Positions 1 to 7,109 are shown, counted from the first letter of the stretch. The stretch is DNA of 15,403 nt from Bacillota bacterium (GCA_023389005.1 JAEWFE010000028.1:1-15403); one strand, 5' to 3'. Program-made: numbers and translations. The notes: generated from the letters alone by a model not told the origin.

Positions 1-138
1 ACCCAATCCTCGAATAATAGAGTGGTTAACTTTCAATGGACTATATACTTCTAGGGTTTACTTATGTCATTGATAAATGTTCAGATAATTGAGTTATTTG
101 GACTTGACAAAGGGCACTTCATAATAGAGGTGAGGAAG

Positions 139-858
139 ATGAACATAGCAATTTGTGATGATAATATGGCTATTCATGAACAATTACATAACCTGTTATC
201 AGAATTTTCTCATCAGTATGGGCAAGAAATCATAATTATTGATTTTATGAATGCACAAGAGGTATTGGACTATATCAATGATGAAAAAACAGCAAGTATT
301 GATCTTCTGCTTTTAGATATTGAAATGGATGGACTAGATGGGATTGCTTTAAATCAATATTTACTAAAGAATAAAAAGATTTCATGGATCGTATATGTCT
401 CAAATTTTGTTGAACGAATGAGTGAAGCCTTTAGTGAAAAGACACTTGGTTTTATCAGTAAGCCCATTGACAAAGAAAAGTTATTCATCAAAGTGTTAGA
501 GGTAAGTAAAAAGATTACACAGAGTAACTTGAAAATAACAATAAAAGATATTCATGACACGGTGCATACCCTTTATCTAGAAAATATCGAGTATTTCGAA
601 GCGCTAAGAGGTTATACGAAAATTCATCTATTTCCACAAGCGGAGATAATTATCCATCAATCTTTTACAGAGACAATAGCGCAATTTCAGCAACTACCGA
701 TTTTTGTGTGTCACCGTTCTTATGCCATTGTGCTATCAAAAGTGAAAAAGATGACTTGGAAAGATGTCACGCTGCTCTCAAATGCGAAAATTCCTCTGGG
801 TCGAAAAAAATATCAAGAATTACAACGAAAATACATGGATTATATGGAAAATGGGTGA
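139..858 (+). CDS. LytTR-family response regulator (AgrA/ComE/BlpR type)
   Basis: This is a cytoplasmic response regulator expected to bind DNA after phosphorylation by the adjacent kinase. The receiver domain (about residues 1-125) shows the acidic pair D7/D8, phospho-acceptor D60 in LLLLDIEMDG and K108 in FISKPID. The C-terminal part (about 140-235) has the LytTR pattern with ENIEYFEA and CHRSYAI. I chose the ATG at 139 because GAGGTGAGGAAG lies just upstream at 127-138 and MNIAICDDN is the normal family start. An in-frame ATG at 64 would add 25 unrelated residues without a good ribosome site. The length is 239 aa, usual for the family. The kinase starts 6 bp after the stop. Family members bind paired direct repeats; the pair at 2307-2339 is the likely target. 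No convincing promoter is visible in 1-138, so transcription may begin outside the window. Confidence 0.93.
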   Translation: MNIAICDDNMAIHEQLHNLLSEFSHQYGQEIIIIDFMNAQEVLDYINDEKTASIDLLLLDIEMDGLDGIALNQYLLKNKKISWIVYVSNFVERMSEAFSEKTLGFISKPIDKEKLFIKVLEVSKKITQSNLKITIKDIHDTVHTLYLENIEYFEALRGYTKIHLFPQAEIIIHQSFTETIAQFQQLPIFVCHRSYAIVLSKVKKMTWKDVTLLSNAKIPLGRKKYQELQRKYMDYMENG

Positions 859-864
859 TAAAAA

Positions 865-2160
865 ATGATTGAGTTAGTCAATGCAGTGATATATGAATTG
901 TTGTTTCTTATATCTATGGTGTTAGGATATTCTTTTTTTGGTAAGATTCAGTTTAAAAATTCTAAAGTAATCTGGCTTTTGGTTGCAGTAGGACTAATTT
1001 TGTCCACTGTGATGCTGAAAATTCAATTTAGGGCATTAGATGATGATGTTATTGCATTATTTATTCTTTGGTTGGCTGTATTTGCTATCGAAAAGCACAG
1101 TATAAAAAGAATTTTATCACTTTATGTTTTTTTATTCATTTCTATATTACTATTGAACTTAGTAGTTATATACTGTGCTAGATACATGTATTTTTTACAT
1201 TTATTTCCACAAATTATTAAATCAACATATTCTTGGTTTGCAGAAATTATTGTGATAGGAATCCTTGCTATTTTTCTATATCTTAGAAAAAAGAATATGG
1301 GTAAATTAGGTATTTCTTTATCTAAAAAACAATATTTAATTTTATATGTTGTTGTTCTCATTTCAATGACGATGGCTTCAGGGATGAATTACTATGTTTC
1401 AATTATTCATGAACAAAAGGAAGCAGCATTAATTGGTATGATAACTGCTACGGCATCGGTTGTTTTAATTATATTAGCTGTATATCAAGTCATTCTTGCG
1501 CAAAATTATCAATTATTAAAGGAAAATTTTCGATTACAGAAGCAATTCCATACTATGCAAGAGATTTATTTCGAAAATATAGCTGAACAAAGTAATCAAA
1601 CTAAGAGGTTTCGGCATGATATTAAAGCGCATTTACAAGCTATACGACAGCTTGCTTTAAATAATGATGAATCTGACATTGTTGCATATATTGATAAAAT
1701 TCAGCAATATGCGCATTTTGATAAAAAATATTATTTTACAGGAAACCAAATTATAGATATTCTTTTAAGTGAGATTGTTCAGCAAGCTCAAGAAAAGCAA
1801 ATTAAAGTAAATATTAATGGCATAATGCCAAATGATTTAAATTTGGATTTGGTTGATTTAACGTCTATTTGCTATAATTTATTACAGAATGCTTTGGAAG
1901 CAACAATTCGTGAAAACGATTCGGAGTTTAGTGTGAACTTTGCTGTGAAGAATCAACAGTTTGTATTTGTTGTAAAAAATAGAATATCCGAAAAAATGAG
2001 GATTGATGAAGGAAAGTTAAAATCAAGAAAAAAAGATATAAAAAATCATGGCTTAGGTTTAAAAAATGTTTATGATGCTGTGAAAAGAAGCAAAGGTGTT
2101 TTTGATATAAACATTCAAAATCAACAATTTGTCGCAAGAGTAGTATTACCATGCGAATAA
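865..2160 (+). CDS. HPK10-type sensor histidine kinase (AgrC-like)
   Basis: This is a membrane sensor kinase, the likely partner of the upstream LytTR regulator. The first 210 residues form about six or seven membrane helices, the sensor layout of peptide-pheromone kinases such as AgrC, ComD and BlpH. A short linker (about 210-240) leads to the phosphorylation site FRHDIKAH with H251. The catalytic domain has an N box around N342 (CYNLLQNALEAT) and a G box at about 394-400 (HGLGLKN), both of HPK10 form. The length of 431 aa is normal. GGGTGAT, overlapping the regulator's stop, serves as ribosome site, so the two genes are probably co-translated. A strong terminator follows. The ligand cannot be read from sequence. 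By context it may be the 32-aa peptide encoded at 2407, but no AgrB-type processing enzyme is present in the window. Confidence 0.92.
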   Translation: MIELVNAVIYELLFLISMVLGYSFFGKIQFKNSKVIWLLVAVGLILSTVMLKIQFRALDDDVIALFILWLAVFAIEKHSIKRILSLYVFLFISILLLNLVVIYCARYMYFLHLFPQIIKSTYSWFAEIIVIGILAIFLYLRKKNMGKLGISLSKKQYLILYVVVLISMTMASGMNYYVSIIHEQKEAALIGMITATASVVLIILAVYQVILAQNYQLLKENFRLQKQFHTMQEIYFENIAEQSNQTKRFRHDIKAHLQAIRQLALNNDESDIVAYIDKIQQYAHFDKKYYFTGNQIIDILLSEIVQQAQEKQIKVNINGIMPNDLNLDLVDLTSICYNLLQNALEATIRENDSEFSVNFAVKNQQFVFVVKNRISEKMRIDEGKLKSRKKDIKNHGLGLKNVYDAVKRSKGVFDINIQNQQFVARVVLPCE

Positions 2161-2163
2161 TAT

Positions 2164-2198
2164 AAAGCACTTGGGTGTAGCGAGCCAAGTGCTTTTTT
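2164..2198 (+). terminator. Rho-independent terminator after the kinase gene
   Basis: An 11-bp perfect stem, AAAGCACTTGG (2164-2174) with CCAAGTGCTTT (2185-2195), has a 10-nt loop and runs into a T tract at 2193-2198. It closes the regulator-kinase operon and separates it from the peptide operon. Confidence 0.93.
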
Positions 2199-2260
2199 AG
2201 ACGAAAAATCATATAGCAATAAGCAAATAAATTTTATAACATTTAAAAATGGGAATCAGT

Positions 2261-2279
2261 TTATTCCCCAAGGGGATAA
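2261..2279. promoter_or_regulatory. Imperfect palindrome upstream of the peptide promoter
   Basis: TTATTCCCC (2261-2269) and GGGGATAA (2272-2279) form an imperfect dyad around AA. It lies about 30 bp upstream of the LytTR-type repeats. It could be an operator for a second regulator. GGGAAT at 2251-2256 can also pair with ATTCCC at 2263-2268, so a small hairpin is an alternative. Function unknown. Confidence 0.3.
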
Positions 2280-2306
2280 TTAATTTGTACAAATATTTAG
2301 AACCTG

Positions 2307-2339
2307 CACTTCGTTGATAAAATCGACATTTCGTAGATA
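2307..2339 (+). promoter_or_regulatory. Tandem direct repeats, likely LytTR regulator binding site
   Basis: CACTTCGTTGATA (2307-2319) is repeated as CATTTCGTAGATA (2327-2339), 11 of 13 bases identical, with a start-to-start spacing of exactly 20 bp, about two helical turns. Paired direct repeats with this period upstream of a peptide gene are the known operator form for AgrA/ComE/BlpR/PlnC-type LytTR regulators. A LytTR regulator gene is 1.5 kb upstream. The promoter proper should lie in the AT-rich 2340-2390 stretch. TACATT at 2368-2373 is a possible -10, but this is weak. Confidence 0.72.
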
Positions 2340-2406
2340 GTTAATTGAAATTTTTCTTTTAAGGGTTTACATTGTAGTTGAAAAGAGAAAGAGAGGGGGT
2401 GATACT

Positions 2407-2505
2407 ATGAAAAAACTAACTCTAAAGAAGAAACTTTCAGTTTTTGCTGGTCGTTTCTGTGTGATTGGACTTCCGTGGGGAATCGGACTATTTTGCTTCG
2501 ATTAA
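2407..2505 (+). CDS. 32-aa two-cysteine peptide, candidate secreted signal or bacteriocin
   Basis: The 32-codon gene has a very strong ribosome site (GAGGGGGTGAT, 2393-2403) three bases before ATG. The first half is basic (MKKLTLKKKLSVFAG) and the second half is RFCVIGLPWGIGLFCFD. The latter is hydrophobic and glycine-rich, with C18 and C30 framing an 11-residue segment that could close by a disulfide. AG at 14-15 is a possible C39 cleavage point, with V at -4 and L at -12 as in double-glycine leaders, but it lacks the canonical GG and the acidic leader pattern. The gene follows a LytTR-type operator and precedes ABC genes including a C39 exporter, so it is the best candidate substrate and possibly the inducer. 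No modification enzyme is encoded nearby. An Fst-like membrane toxin is an alternative. I do not recognise the peptide. Confidence 0.68.
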   Translation: MKKLTLKKKLSVFAGRFCVIGLPWGIGLFCFD

Positions 2506-2511
2506 AGTAAT

Positions 2512-2547
2512 TATCAAATAATATAGCATATTGTTATCTATTTGATA
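2512..2547 (+). promoter_or_regulatory. Intercistronic inverted repeat after the peptide gene
   Basis: TATCAAATA (2512-2520) and TATTTGATA (2539-2547) are perfect 9-bp arms around an 18-nt loop, starting 6 bp after the peptide stop codon. There is no T tract, so it is more likely an RNA-stabilising or processing hairpin, or an operator, than a terminator. Confidence 0.5.
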
Positions 2548-2571
2548 CGAGAAGTTACAATTCTAGGTCAT

Positions 2572-2615
2572 GGTCGGTGGTTAATATGGTTTATGTAGAC
2601 TGCCGACCCTTTGTT
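2572..2615 (+). terminator. Hairpin just upstream of the ABC genes, possible attenuator
   Basis: GGTCGGTGG (2572-2580) pairs with CTGCCGACC (2600-2608) through seven Watson-Crick pairs and two G-U pairs, with a 19-nt loop and a weak T-rich tail (CTTTGTTT). It sits between the peptide gene and the ribosome site of the ABC ATPase gene. It may be a leaky terminator giving more peptide than transporter, as is common in bacteriocin operons. Its GC content stands out in AT-rich surroundings. Confidence 0.5.
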
Positions 2616-2632
2616 TATGGGGAGGTCTCCAA

Positions 2633-3499
2633 ATGGGTAATGAAATTCTTAGAATAGATAGAGTGTGTAAAAAATATGGTGCGAAATATGTTTTAAATAA
2701 TATTTCAATAAATATTAATAAGGGCGAAATATATGGAATTGTTGGTGAAAATGGTGCGGGTAAAACTACATTGATGAGAATTATTTTAAAACTTGTTTAT
2801 CAAACATCTGGAACAATATCATCATCAAAAACAATGCATATAGGTGGCTTAGTTGAAGCACCTGCACTTTATAATTCTCTTTCTGCATATGAAAATTTAA
2901 AATATTACGCTCAAGTGCTAAGTATTAATGATAAAGAAAGGAAAATTAAAGATATTTTGGATTGTGTAGGATTATCTAATGTTGAAGAAAATAAAAAGGT
3001 AAAAGATTTTTCTTTAGGAATGAAACAACGATTAGCAATTGCACTTGTTTTATTGGATAGACCGAATGTATTGATTTTAGATGAACCAACAAATGGACTT
3101 GACCCTACTGGTGTGAGAGATATTAGAAAACTGATTATAAAATTAAAAGCAGATTACGATATGACAATATTGATTTCTAGTCATATTTTACGAGAACTAG
3201 ATTCAATTGTTGACTGTTATCTCATTATGCATAAAGGGAGACTAATTACAAAACTAAGTAGTGATGAATTGATACAGAATAAAATAGTTATACAGGTATC
3301 AAATATAAAATTAGCATATTCAATATTAAGTGACAGAGTAAATAATGTTGAAATAATAAACAAAAATATAGAAGTAAAAGATGAAAAAATAACAGTTGAT
3401 AATATTATAAACGTGTTGCGAGATAATAATATTGAAATAGAAGGAATTTATAAAAGAAGAATTAGTTTTGAAGATTACTATCTTGAAAAGAAAGAGTGA
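2633..3499 (+). CDS. ABC transporter ATPase, BcrA/LanF-like (peptide self-protection type)
   Basis: This is the cytoplasmic ATPase of an ABC-2 pump. It shows Walker A GENGAGKT (38-45), signature FSLGMKQR (126-133), Walker B VLILDEPTNGLDP (146-158) and the switch histidine in ISSH. Around 72-89 it has GLVEAPALYNSLSAYENL, the Glu-Pro-Tyr form typical of BcrA, LanF and related peptide-resistance ATPases. The 288-aa length fits, with a roughly 70-residue C-terminal extension after the nucleotide-binding core. The start is supported by GGGGAGGT at 2619-2626. The stop overlaps the start of the permease gene (TGATG), so the two are coupled. By context it likely protects the producer against the peptide or aids its release. 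The gene is strongly AT-rich. The family call is firm; the substrate is inferred. Confidence 0.92.
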   Translation: MGNEILRIDRVCKKYGAKYVLNNISININKGEIYGIVGENGAGKTTLMRIILKLVYQTSGTISSSKTMHIGGLVEAPALYNSLSAYENLKYYAQVLSINDKERKIKDILDCVGLSNVEENKKVKDFSLGMKQRLAIALVLLDRPNVLILDEPTNGLDPTGVRDIRKLIIKLKADYDMTILISSHILRELDSIVDCYLIMHKGRLITKLSSDELIQNKIVIQVSNIKLAYSILSDRVNNVEIINKNIEVKDEKITVDNIINVLRDNNIEIEGIYKRRISFEDYYLEKKE

Positions 3500-4209
3500 T
3501 GAAGGTGTACAGTTTATTTAAAGCCGATTTACATAGATATATTTATGAAAAAAAATATTTATGGACTCTAATTATTCCGTTTTTGATAGTTGCGTGTCTG
3601 GGGATTATATTAAAAGACAAAACGAATACTCAGGGCGTCAACATTATTTTAAAAACAATGAGTATGATTAATCCATTATTTTTTTCGACTATTTGTCATT
3701 TTTTTATTGGAGAGGATTTTTCTTCTAGGACTATCAATAATTTAATTATCAAATTTTCTAGAAACAAGATATTTTTCTATAAGAGTATTTCAACAATAAT
3801 TTATTCAATATTTTTTATATTTTATGTTTATACAATAATATTATTATTAAATTATTTCTTTTTCAGTTACTTTAATTTTAGTTTTATCTTTAAACTATTT
3901 TTTTATCAATTTCCATACTATGTAGGTGTTGTTTCTTTATGTATATTCATATTTAATTATGTTGATAAAATTGTTCAAGCATTTGTTATATATTTGATAT
4001 TTGCTATATCTTTTGACGATCTTTTCCTGTATGTTTTTGGAAATGTAATTGATTCCAAAGTAATCGAGAAGTTTCTCTTGTTTTATCAATTGAAAAATAT
4101 TGATATTGATAAGTCTTTTTTTAATCTTTCGCTATGGATTGTAATCATATTTATTTTTACTTTCTTGTTATTAAGTTATTTCTTATTTAATACTAGAGAA
4201 TTTAAGTAA
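3499..4209 (+). CDS. ABC-2 type permease, partner of the BcrA-like ATPase
   Basis: This is a membrane protein of 236 aa with about six hydrophobic helices. The first is at roughly 22-38, three or more lie between 60 and 170, and the last is at 210-230. The segment FFIGEDFSSRTINNLI matches the loop after the second helix in ABC-2 permeases of the LanE/LanG/BcrB kind, where an acidic residue precedes a Ser/Thr-rich stretch. The ATG at 3499 shares its A with the preceding TGA. An in-frame GTG at 3496 would add one residue. The gene is very rich in Phe, Ile and Tyr, partly because of its AT content. It should form the pump with the ATPase. Sequence alone does not separate immunity from export. 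Confidence 0.85.
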   Translation: MKVYSLFKADLHRYIYEKKYLWTLIIPFLIVACLGIILKDKTNTQGVNIILKTMSMINPLFFSTICHFFIGEDFSSRTINNLIIKFSRNKIFFYKSISTIIYSIFFIFYVYTIILLLNYFFFSYFNFSFIFKLFFYQFPYYVGVVSLCIFIFNYVDKIVQAFVIYLIFAISFDDLFLYVFGNVIDSKVIEKFLLFYQLKNIDIDKSFFNLSLWIVIIFIFTFLLLSYFLFNTREFK

Positions 4210-4235
4210 AGGGATTCTATTGTGAGGTGATATTC

Positions 4236-4823
4236 ATGCGGAAAGTTTTTCCTTTATTAATTATAATTGTTTTACTATTTCTGTTAGCAATTTTAGTTAG
4301 TTTATATCAATCAAAAACCACAATTTATGTAGATAAATCGTGGACAATACAAGAAAAAAATATAGAAAGTATTGATTTGTATGGTACTGAACAGCCTATA
4401 AAGGTATTGATAGATAACGAAAATAAGTTTGAAAGAACAGTGGTAAGCGTATCAGGAAATGTTTCAAAATCAACTTTAGATACAATAAAAAAAGCAAAAA
4501 ATAGAAAAAGTAAGTTGTATATTCCGTTTTCTCAAAAAGGTTTTAAATTGATAACGACGTCAATTGGGAAAGATGAATTGATAGTGAAGATACAATTAGG
4601 ACGAAATGCAACTTTTAAATTTATCAATATAAACACTTGGAATGGGAAAATCACAGTAAAGGTACCGAAAAATTATGACGGTAGTTATGATGTAAAATTA
4701 AATCAAGGAGCTAAATTAATTGAATGTCCTCCTACTGAAAGAACAATGAAAAGTGTTATAAAAATAGATGCTTATCAAGATACAATTATTGAAAGAAGCG
4801 ATAGAAATGATTCATCATCATAA
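4236..4823 (+). CDS. Membrane-anchored extracellular protein of unknown function
   Basis: The 195-aa protein has a single N-terminal hydrophobic helix (about 4-24, after MRK), then a hydrophilic, beta-rich outer region of about 170 residues. The topology predicts a short inside tail and an outside domain. The late part (FKFININTWNGKITVKVPKNYDGSYDVKL) recalls the repetitive beta layout of DUF4097-type putative adhesin domains, but this is only a resemblance. I chose ATG 4236 over GTG 4227 because GAGGTGAT (4224-4231) is correctly spaced from 4236 and overlaps 4227. It sits 26 bp after the permease and overlaps the exporter gene by 17 bp, so it is an operon member. It may be an export accessory or an immunity factor that intercepts the peptide outside the cell. 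There are no HlyD-like coiled coils. Confidence 0.72.
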   Translation: MRKVFPLLIIIVLLFLLAILVSLYQSKTTIYVDKSWTIQEKNIESIDLYGTEQPIKVLIDNENKFERTVVSVSGNVSKSTLDTIKKAKNRKSKLYIPFSQKGFKLITTSIGKDELIVKIQLGRNATFKFININTWNGKITVKVPKNYDGSYDVKLNQGAKLIECPPTERTMKSVIKIDAYQDTIIERSDRNDSSS

Positions 4824-6846
4824 ACAACATTCTATTTCAGATTGCGGTCTGTCTTGTTTAAAAACATTATTATCTTATTTAAATATACAAACAAATGATA
4901 TAGATAAATATTTTGATTTATGTGGTGAACAAGGACTTTCTTTATATGATTTGGAAAAAATTTTACGAAAATATGGGGTAGAGTCAGAAGCTTATGAAAT
5001 TATAGATACTTCATTAATTGAGTCTATTAGTTTACCATATATTGCAGTTATTAGTAGAAATTCTTTTACACATTACATTGTTGTTCTTGATTATAAAATG
5101 GATATAGGTTTTACGGTATCTGATCCAGCAGAATCTACGTTTACAAATCTGCGATATGACGATTTTATCAGTATATTTACAGGGATTGTATTAACACCTG
5201 TAAAAAATGTAAATACAATGAATAGAAAAGTTAGAACATTTTCAAAAGAAAAAGATGATTATTCAAAAGAACTGTATAATGAGTTTATAAAAGAACTTTC
5301 GATATTAAAAAGAATGAATTTATTTGTTTTAGGATGTGTAAAAATTATTTTACCGATTTTTCTTTCCTTGTTTATGCAGTATATGACTGTAAATATAATA
5401 TCTATTGAAATGAGCACTCAAGTTTTTTTGGTTATTTTCATTATATTTTGTCTAATAGTATATAAAATAATCAGTATGACTGAAGTTAATTTGAGAGTAA
5501 GTTTAGAAAATGAACTTTTAAAAATAGTTTTGAATAGATATTATGAGAAAAGACTACAAAAAATTGCAGATAATAGAAACTATGACTACATTTTGGGATA
5601 TTTTTGGAATTTACTAACGTCTGTTTCGGGAATATTACAAAAATTTTATATGAAGATATACCTATTTTTAGTTGTTATTTCAATTTTGTTAATATTTTGG
5701 TTTAATTATATTTTTGGGATTATTACATGCTTATTTTTAATGTTTTTATTTTTATACAATGGTTTCAAATTATCACACATAGAAAGTATTCAGAGAGGCT
5801 TGGTAAGTTCAAGTTCCAATTTTACTTATCTAGTTGAAAGTTCAATTGATGGAACTTATGATATTTTATCATTTTCTAAGGTAGATGATTTTAGAAAAGA
5901 ATTTGATAAAAGGTTAAGTAATTTATTACAAGAAAAGATGAATTATGAGAATATTAACAATCAAATATTAACATCTATTCAAGTTTTTTCAGTAACTTTA
6001 ATTTGTTTACTGATATTAGTTAGTCATATATTTTATTTTGATACAACAATTATTGACTATACAAATATTGTTTTCATTATATTGTTGTTATCAACTATAT
6101 TACAGCCTCTACTTGTTACTTGGTTATCTTATTTCAAAAGTAAGTATTCTATGAATTTTGTTCATTTGAAATCGTTTTTTTACGAACAAACATTGATAGA
6201 AAAAAACTTAACATTTAACAAAATTGATTCTGTCGTTCTTGAAAATATATCTGCTACTTATGGTGATAAAAGAATTTTTGATAATATAAATATTCGTTTT
6301 GATTCTGGAAACATATATGTAATAACTGGTCATAACGGTTCTGGAAAAAGTACTCTATTAAAAATATTACATGGATTTATAAAACCAAATCAAGGTTATA
6401 TATATTTAAATGATTCAAAATTTGAAAGTTTAATAGATACTGATGTACAAAAGTATGTGGCTCTTTATACAAATGAGTTTAGGGTGTTTGCTGGAAGCGT
6501 AGAACAAAATATAAAATTTAATATGTTTGATGATGTAAGACAAATAGTAGCAGACGATAGTTTGTTTATTGGTCTACCTTTGTCATATCTAATTAATTCT
6601 AATGGGCGTAATCTATCTCAGGGTCAAAGACAAAAAATTTTATTGTTAAGGACACTGAAGCTAGATAGGGATATATATTTTTTTGATGAACCTACAACAA
6701 ATTTAGATACTCATACAAAAAAAGAATTTATTAAGAAGCTTATGGAGTTGAAAGAGCGTGGAAAAATTATTTTAATTGTTTCACATGATAATGATTTAAT
6801 AAAAATATCGTCTAATATTCTGAATATGAATCAATACGCAGTTTAA
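4807..6846 (+). CDS. Peptidase-containing ABC exporter (C39 domain, LagD/ComA type)
   Basis: This bifunctional membrane protein would cut the leader from a peptide and export it. The N-terminal C39 domain (1-about 125) has Q7 and C13 in QHSISDCGLSC, H89 in THYIV and D106 in DPAE, so the catalytic set is complete. A membrane region (about 170-440) holds about six helices. The nucleotide-binding domain has Walker A GHNGSGKS (508-515), signature LSQGQ (603-607), Walker B with D627-E628 and H660. Where exporters normally have the Q-loop glutamine, this one has N556 (YTNEFRVF), which is odd. It is 679 aa, slightly shorter than the usual 700 or so. I took ATG 4807, which begins right at the C39 domain; the upstream in-frame ATG at 4768 adds 13 residues inside the previous gene. 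No separate accessory gene of the usual HlyD kind follows. Confidence 0.92.
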   Translation: MIHHHKQHSISDCGLSCLKTLLSYLNIQTNDIDKYFDLCGEQGLSLYDLEKILRKYGVESEAYEIIDTSLIESISLPYIAVISRNSFTHYIVVLDYKMDIGFTVSDPAESTFTNLRYDDFISIFTGIVLTPVKNVNTMNRKVRTFSKEKDDYSKELYNEFIKELSILKRMNLFVLGCVKIILPIFLSLFMQYMTVNIISIEMSTQVFLVIFIIFCLIVYKIISMTEVNLRVSLENELLKIVLNRYYEKRLQKIADNRNYDYILGYFWNLLTSVSGILQKFYMKIYLFLVVISILLIFWFNYIFGIITCLFLMFLFLYNGFKLSHIESIQRGLVSSSSNFTYLVESSIDGTYDILSFSKVDDFRKEFDKRLSNLLQEKMNYENINNQILTSIQVFSVTLICLLILVSHIFYFDTTIIDYTNIVFIILLLSTILQPLLVTWLSYFKSKYSMNFVHLKSFFYEQTLIEKNLTFNKIDSVVLENISATYGDKRIFDNINIRFDSGNIYVITGHNGSGKSTLLKILHGFIKPNQGYIYLNDSKFESLIDTDVQKYVALYTNEFRVFAGSVEQNIKFNMFDDVRQIVADDSLFIGLPLSYLINSNGRNLSQGQRQKILLLRTLKLDRDIYFFDEPTTNLDTHTKKEFIKKLMELKERGKIILIVSHDNDLIKISSNILNMNQYAV

Positions 6847-6910
6847 TAGATTGGTTGGACCGTGTAAAGTTTTTGTTGGTAAGTTAATTACGAACATCCC
6901 CTCCATGGTG

Positions 6911-6916
6911 TATAAT
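6911..6916 (+). promoter_or_regulatory. Candidate promoter -10 for the small ORF at 6950
   Basis: A perfect TATAAT lies 33 bp before the small ORF. A weak -35 (TTACGA, 6888-6893) is 17 bp upstream. No terminator is visible between the exporter stop (6846) and this promoter, so read-through from the peptide operon is also possible. Confidence 0.5.
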
Positions 6917-6949
6917 AATAGTGAACAACAAACACAGGAGGAGAGATAC

Positions 6950-7039
6950 ATGTATAAGTTGATTATGTACCAATTTTTACAAAATTTAAATCAAGAAAGC
7001 TTAGAAGATAGCGTAAATGTCTTATTGTTTTTTGATTAA
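6950..7039 (+). CDS. 29-aa hypothetical peptide with strong ribosome site
   Basis: The gene encodes 29 residues beginning MYKLIMYQFLQNLNQESLED and ending in a hydrophobic tail, VLLFFD. AGGAGGAG at 6936-6943 is a near-perfect Shine-Dalgarno, 6 bp before ATG, and a TATAAT lies upstream, so expression is likely. The same frame is open upstream to 6851, but no ribosome site supports that longer form. There is no leader motif, no cysteine and no clear membrane span; the middle looks amphipathic and helical. I do not recognise it. A regulatory leader peptide or a small regulatory protein are both possible. Confidence 0.5.
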   Translation: MYKLIMYQFLQNLNQESLEDSVNVLLFFD

Positions 7040-7049
7040 AAGGCTTACA

Positions 7050-7109
7050 ATGAGATTGACGAAAGGAAAGTGTGGTTATAAGATGACTTTTCATAAGTGG
7101 TGGCAGTGA
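7050..7109 (+). CDS. Possible 19-aa basic peptide ORF
   Basis: A 19-codon frame from ATG 7050 gives a basic peptide with one cysteine and a Trp-Trp pair near the end (KCGYKMTFHKWWQ). The ribosome site is weak (AAAAGG, 7037-7042). It may be chance; it is listed because it follows the 29-aa ORF by 10 bp in the same direction. Confidence 0.18.
   Translation: MRLTKGKCGYKMTFHKWWQ
7056..7082 (+). promoter_or_regulatory. Possible promoter for the 55-aa/86-aa gene pair
   Basis: TTGACG (7056-7061) and TATAAG (7077-7082) are separated by 15 bp, shorter than the ideal 17. They precede the 55-aa gene by about 80 bp. A weak candidate only. Confidence 0.28.

Noticed and set aside
54..61. GGGTTTAC shared with 2363-2370 before the peptide gene
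   Set aside because: Eight bases only, with no matching surroundings; likely chance in AT-rich DNA.
66..87. Two GATA-containing words upstream of the regulator gene resembling the LytTR repeats
   Set aside because: Spacing is 12 bp rather than 20, and only short parts match, so a regulator site is not supported.
104..109. TTGACA as the regulator promoter -35
   Set aside because: No -10 at the required distance before the ribosome site; TATACT at 43-48 lies upstream, not downstream.
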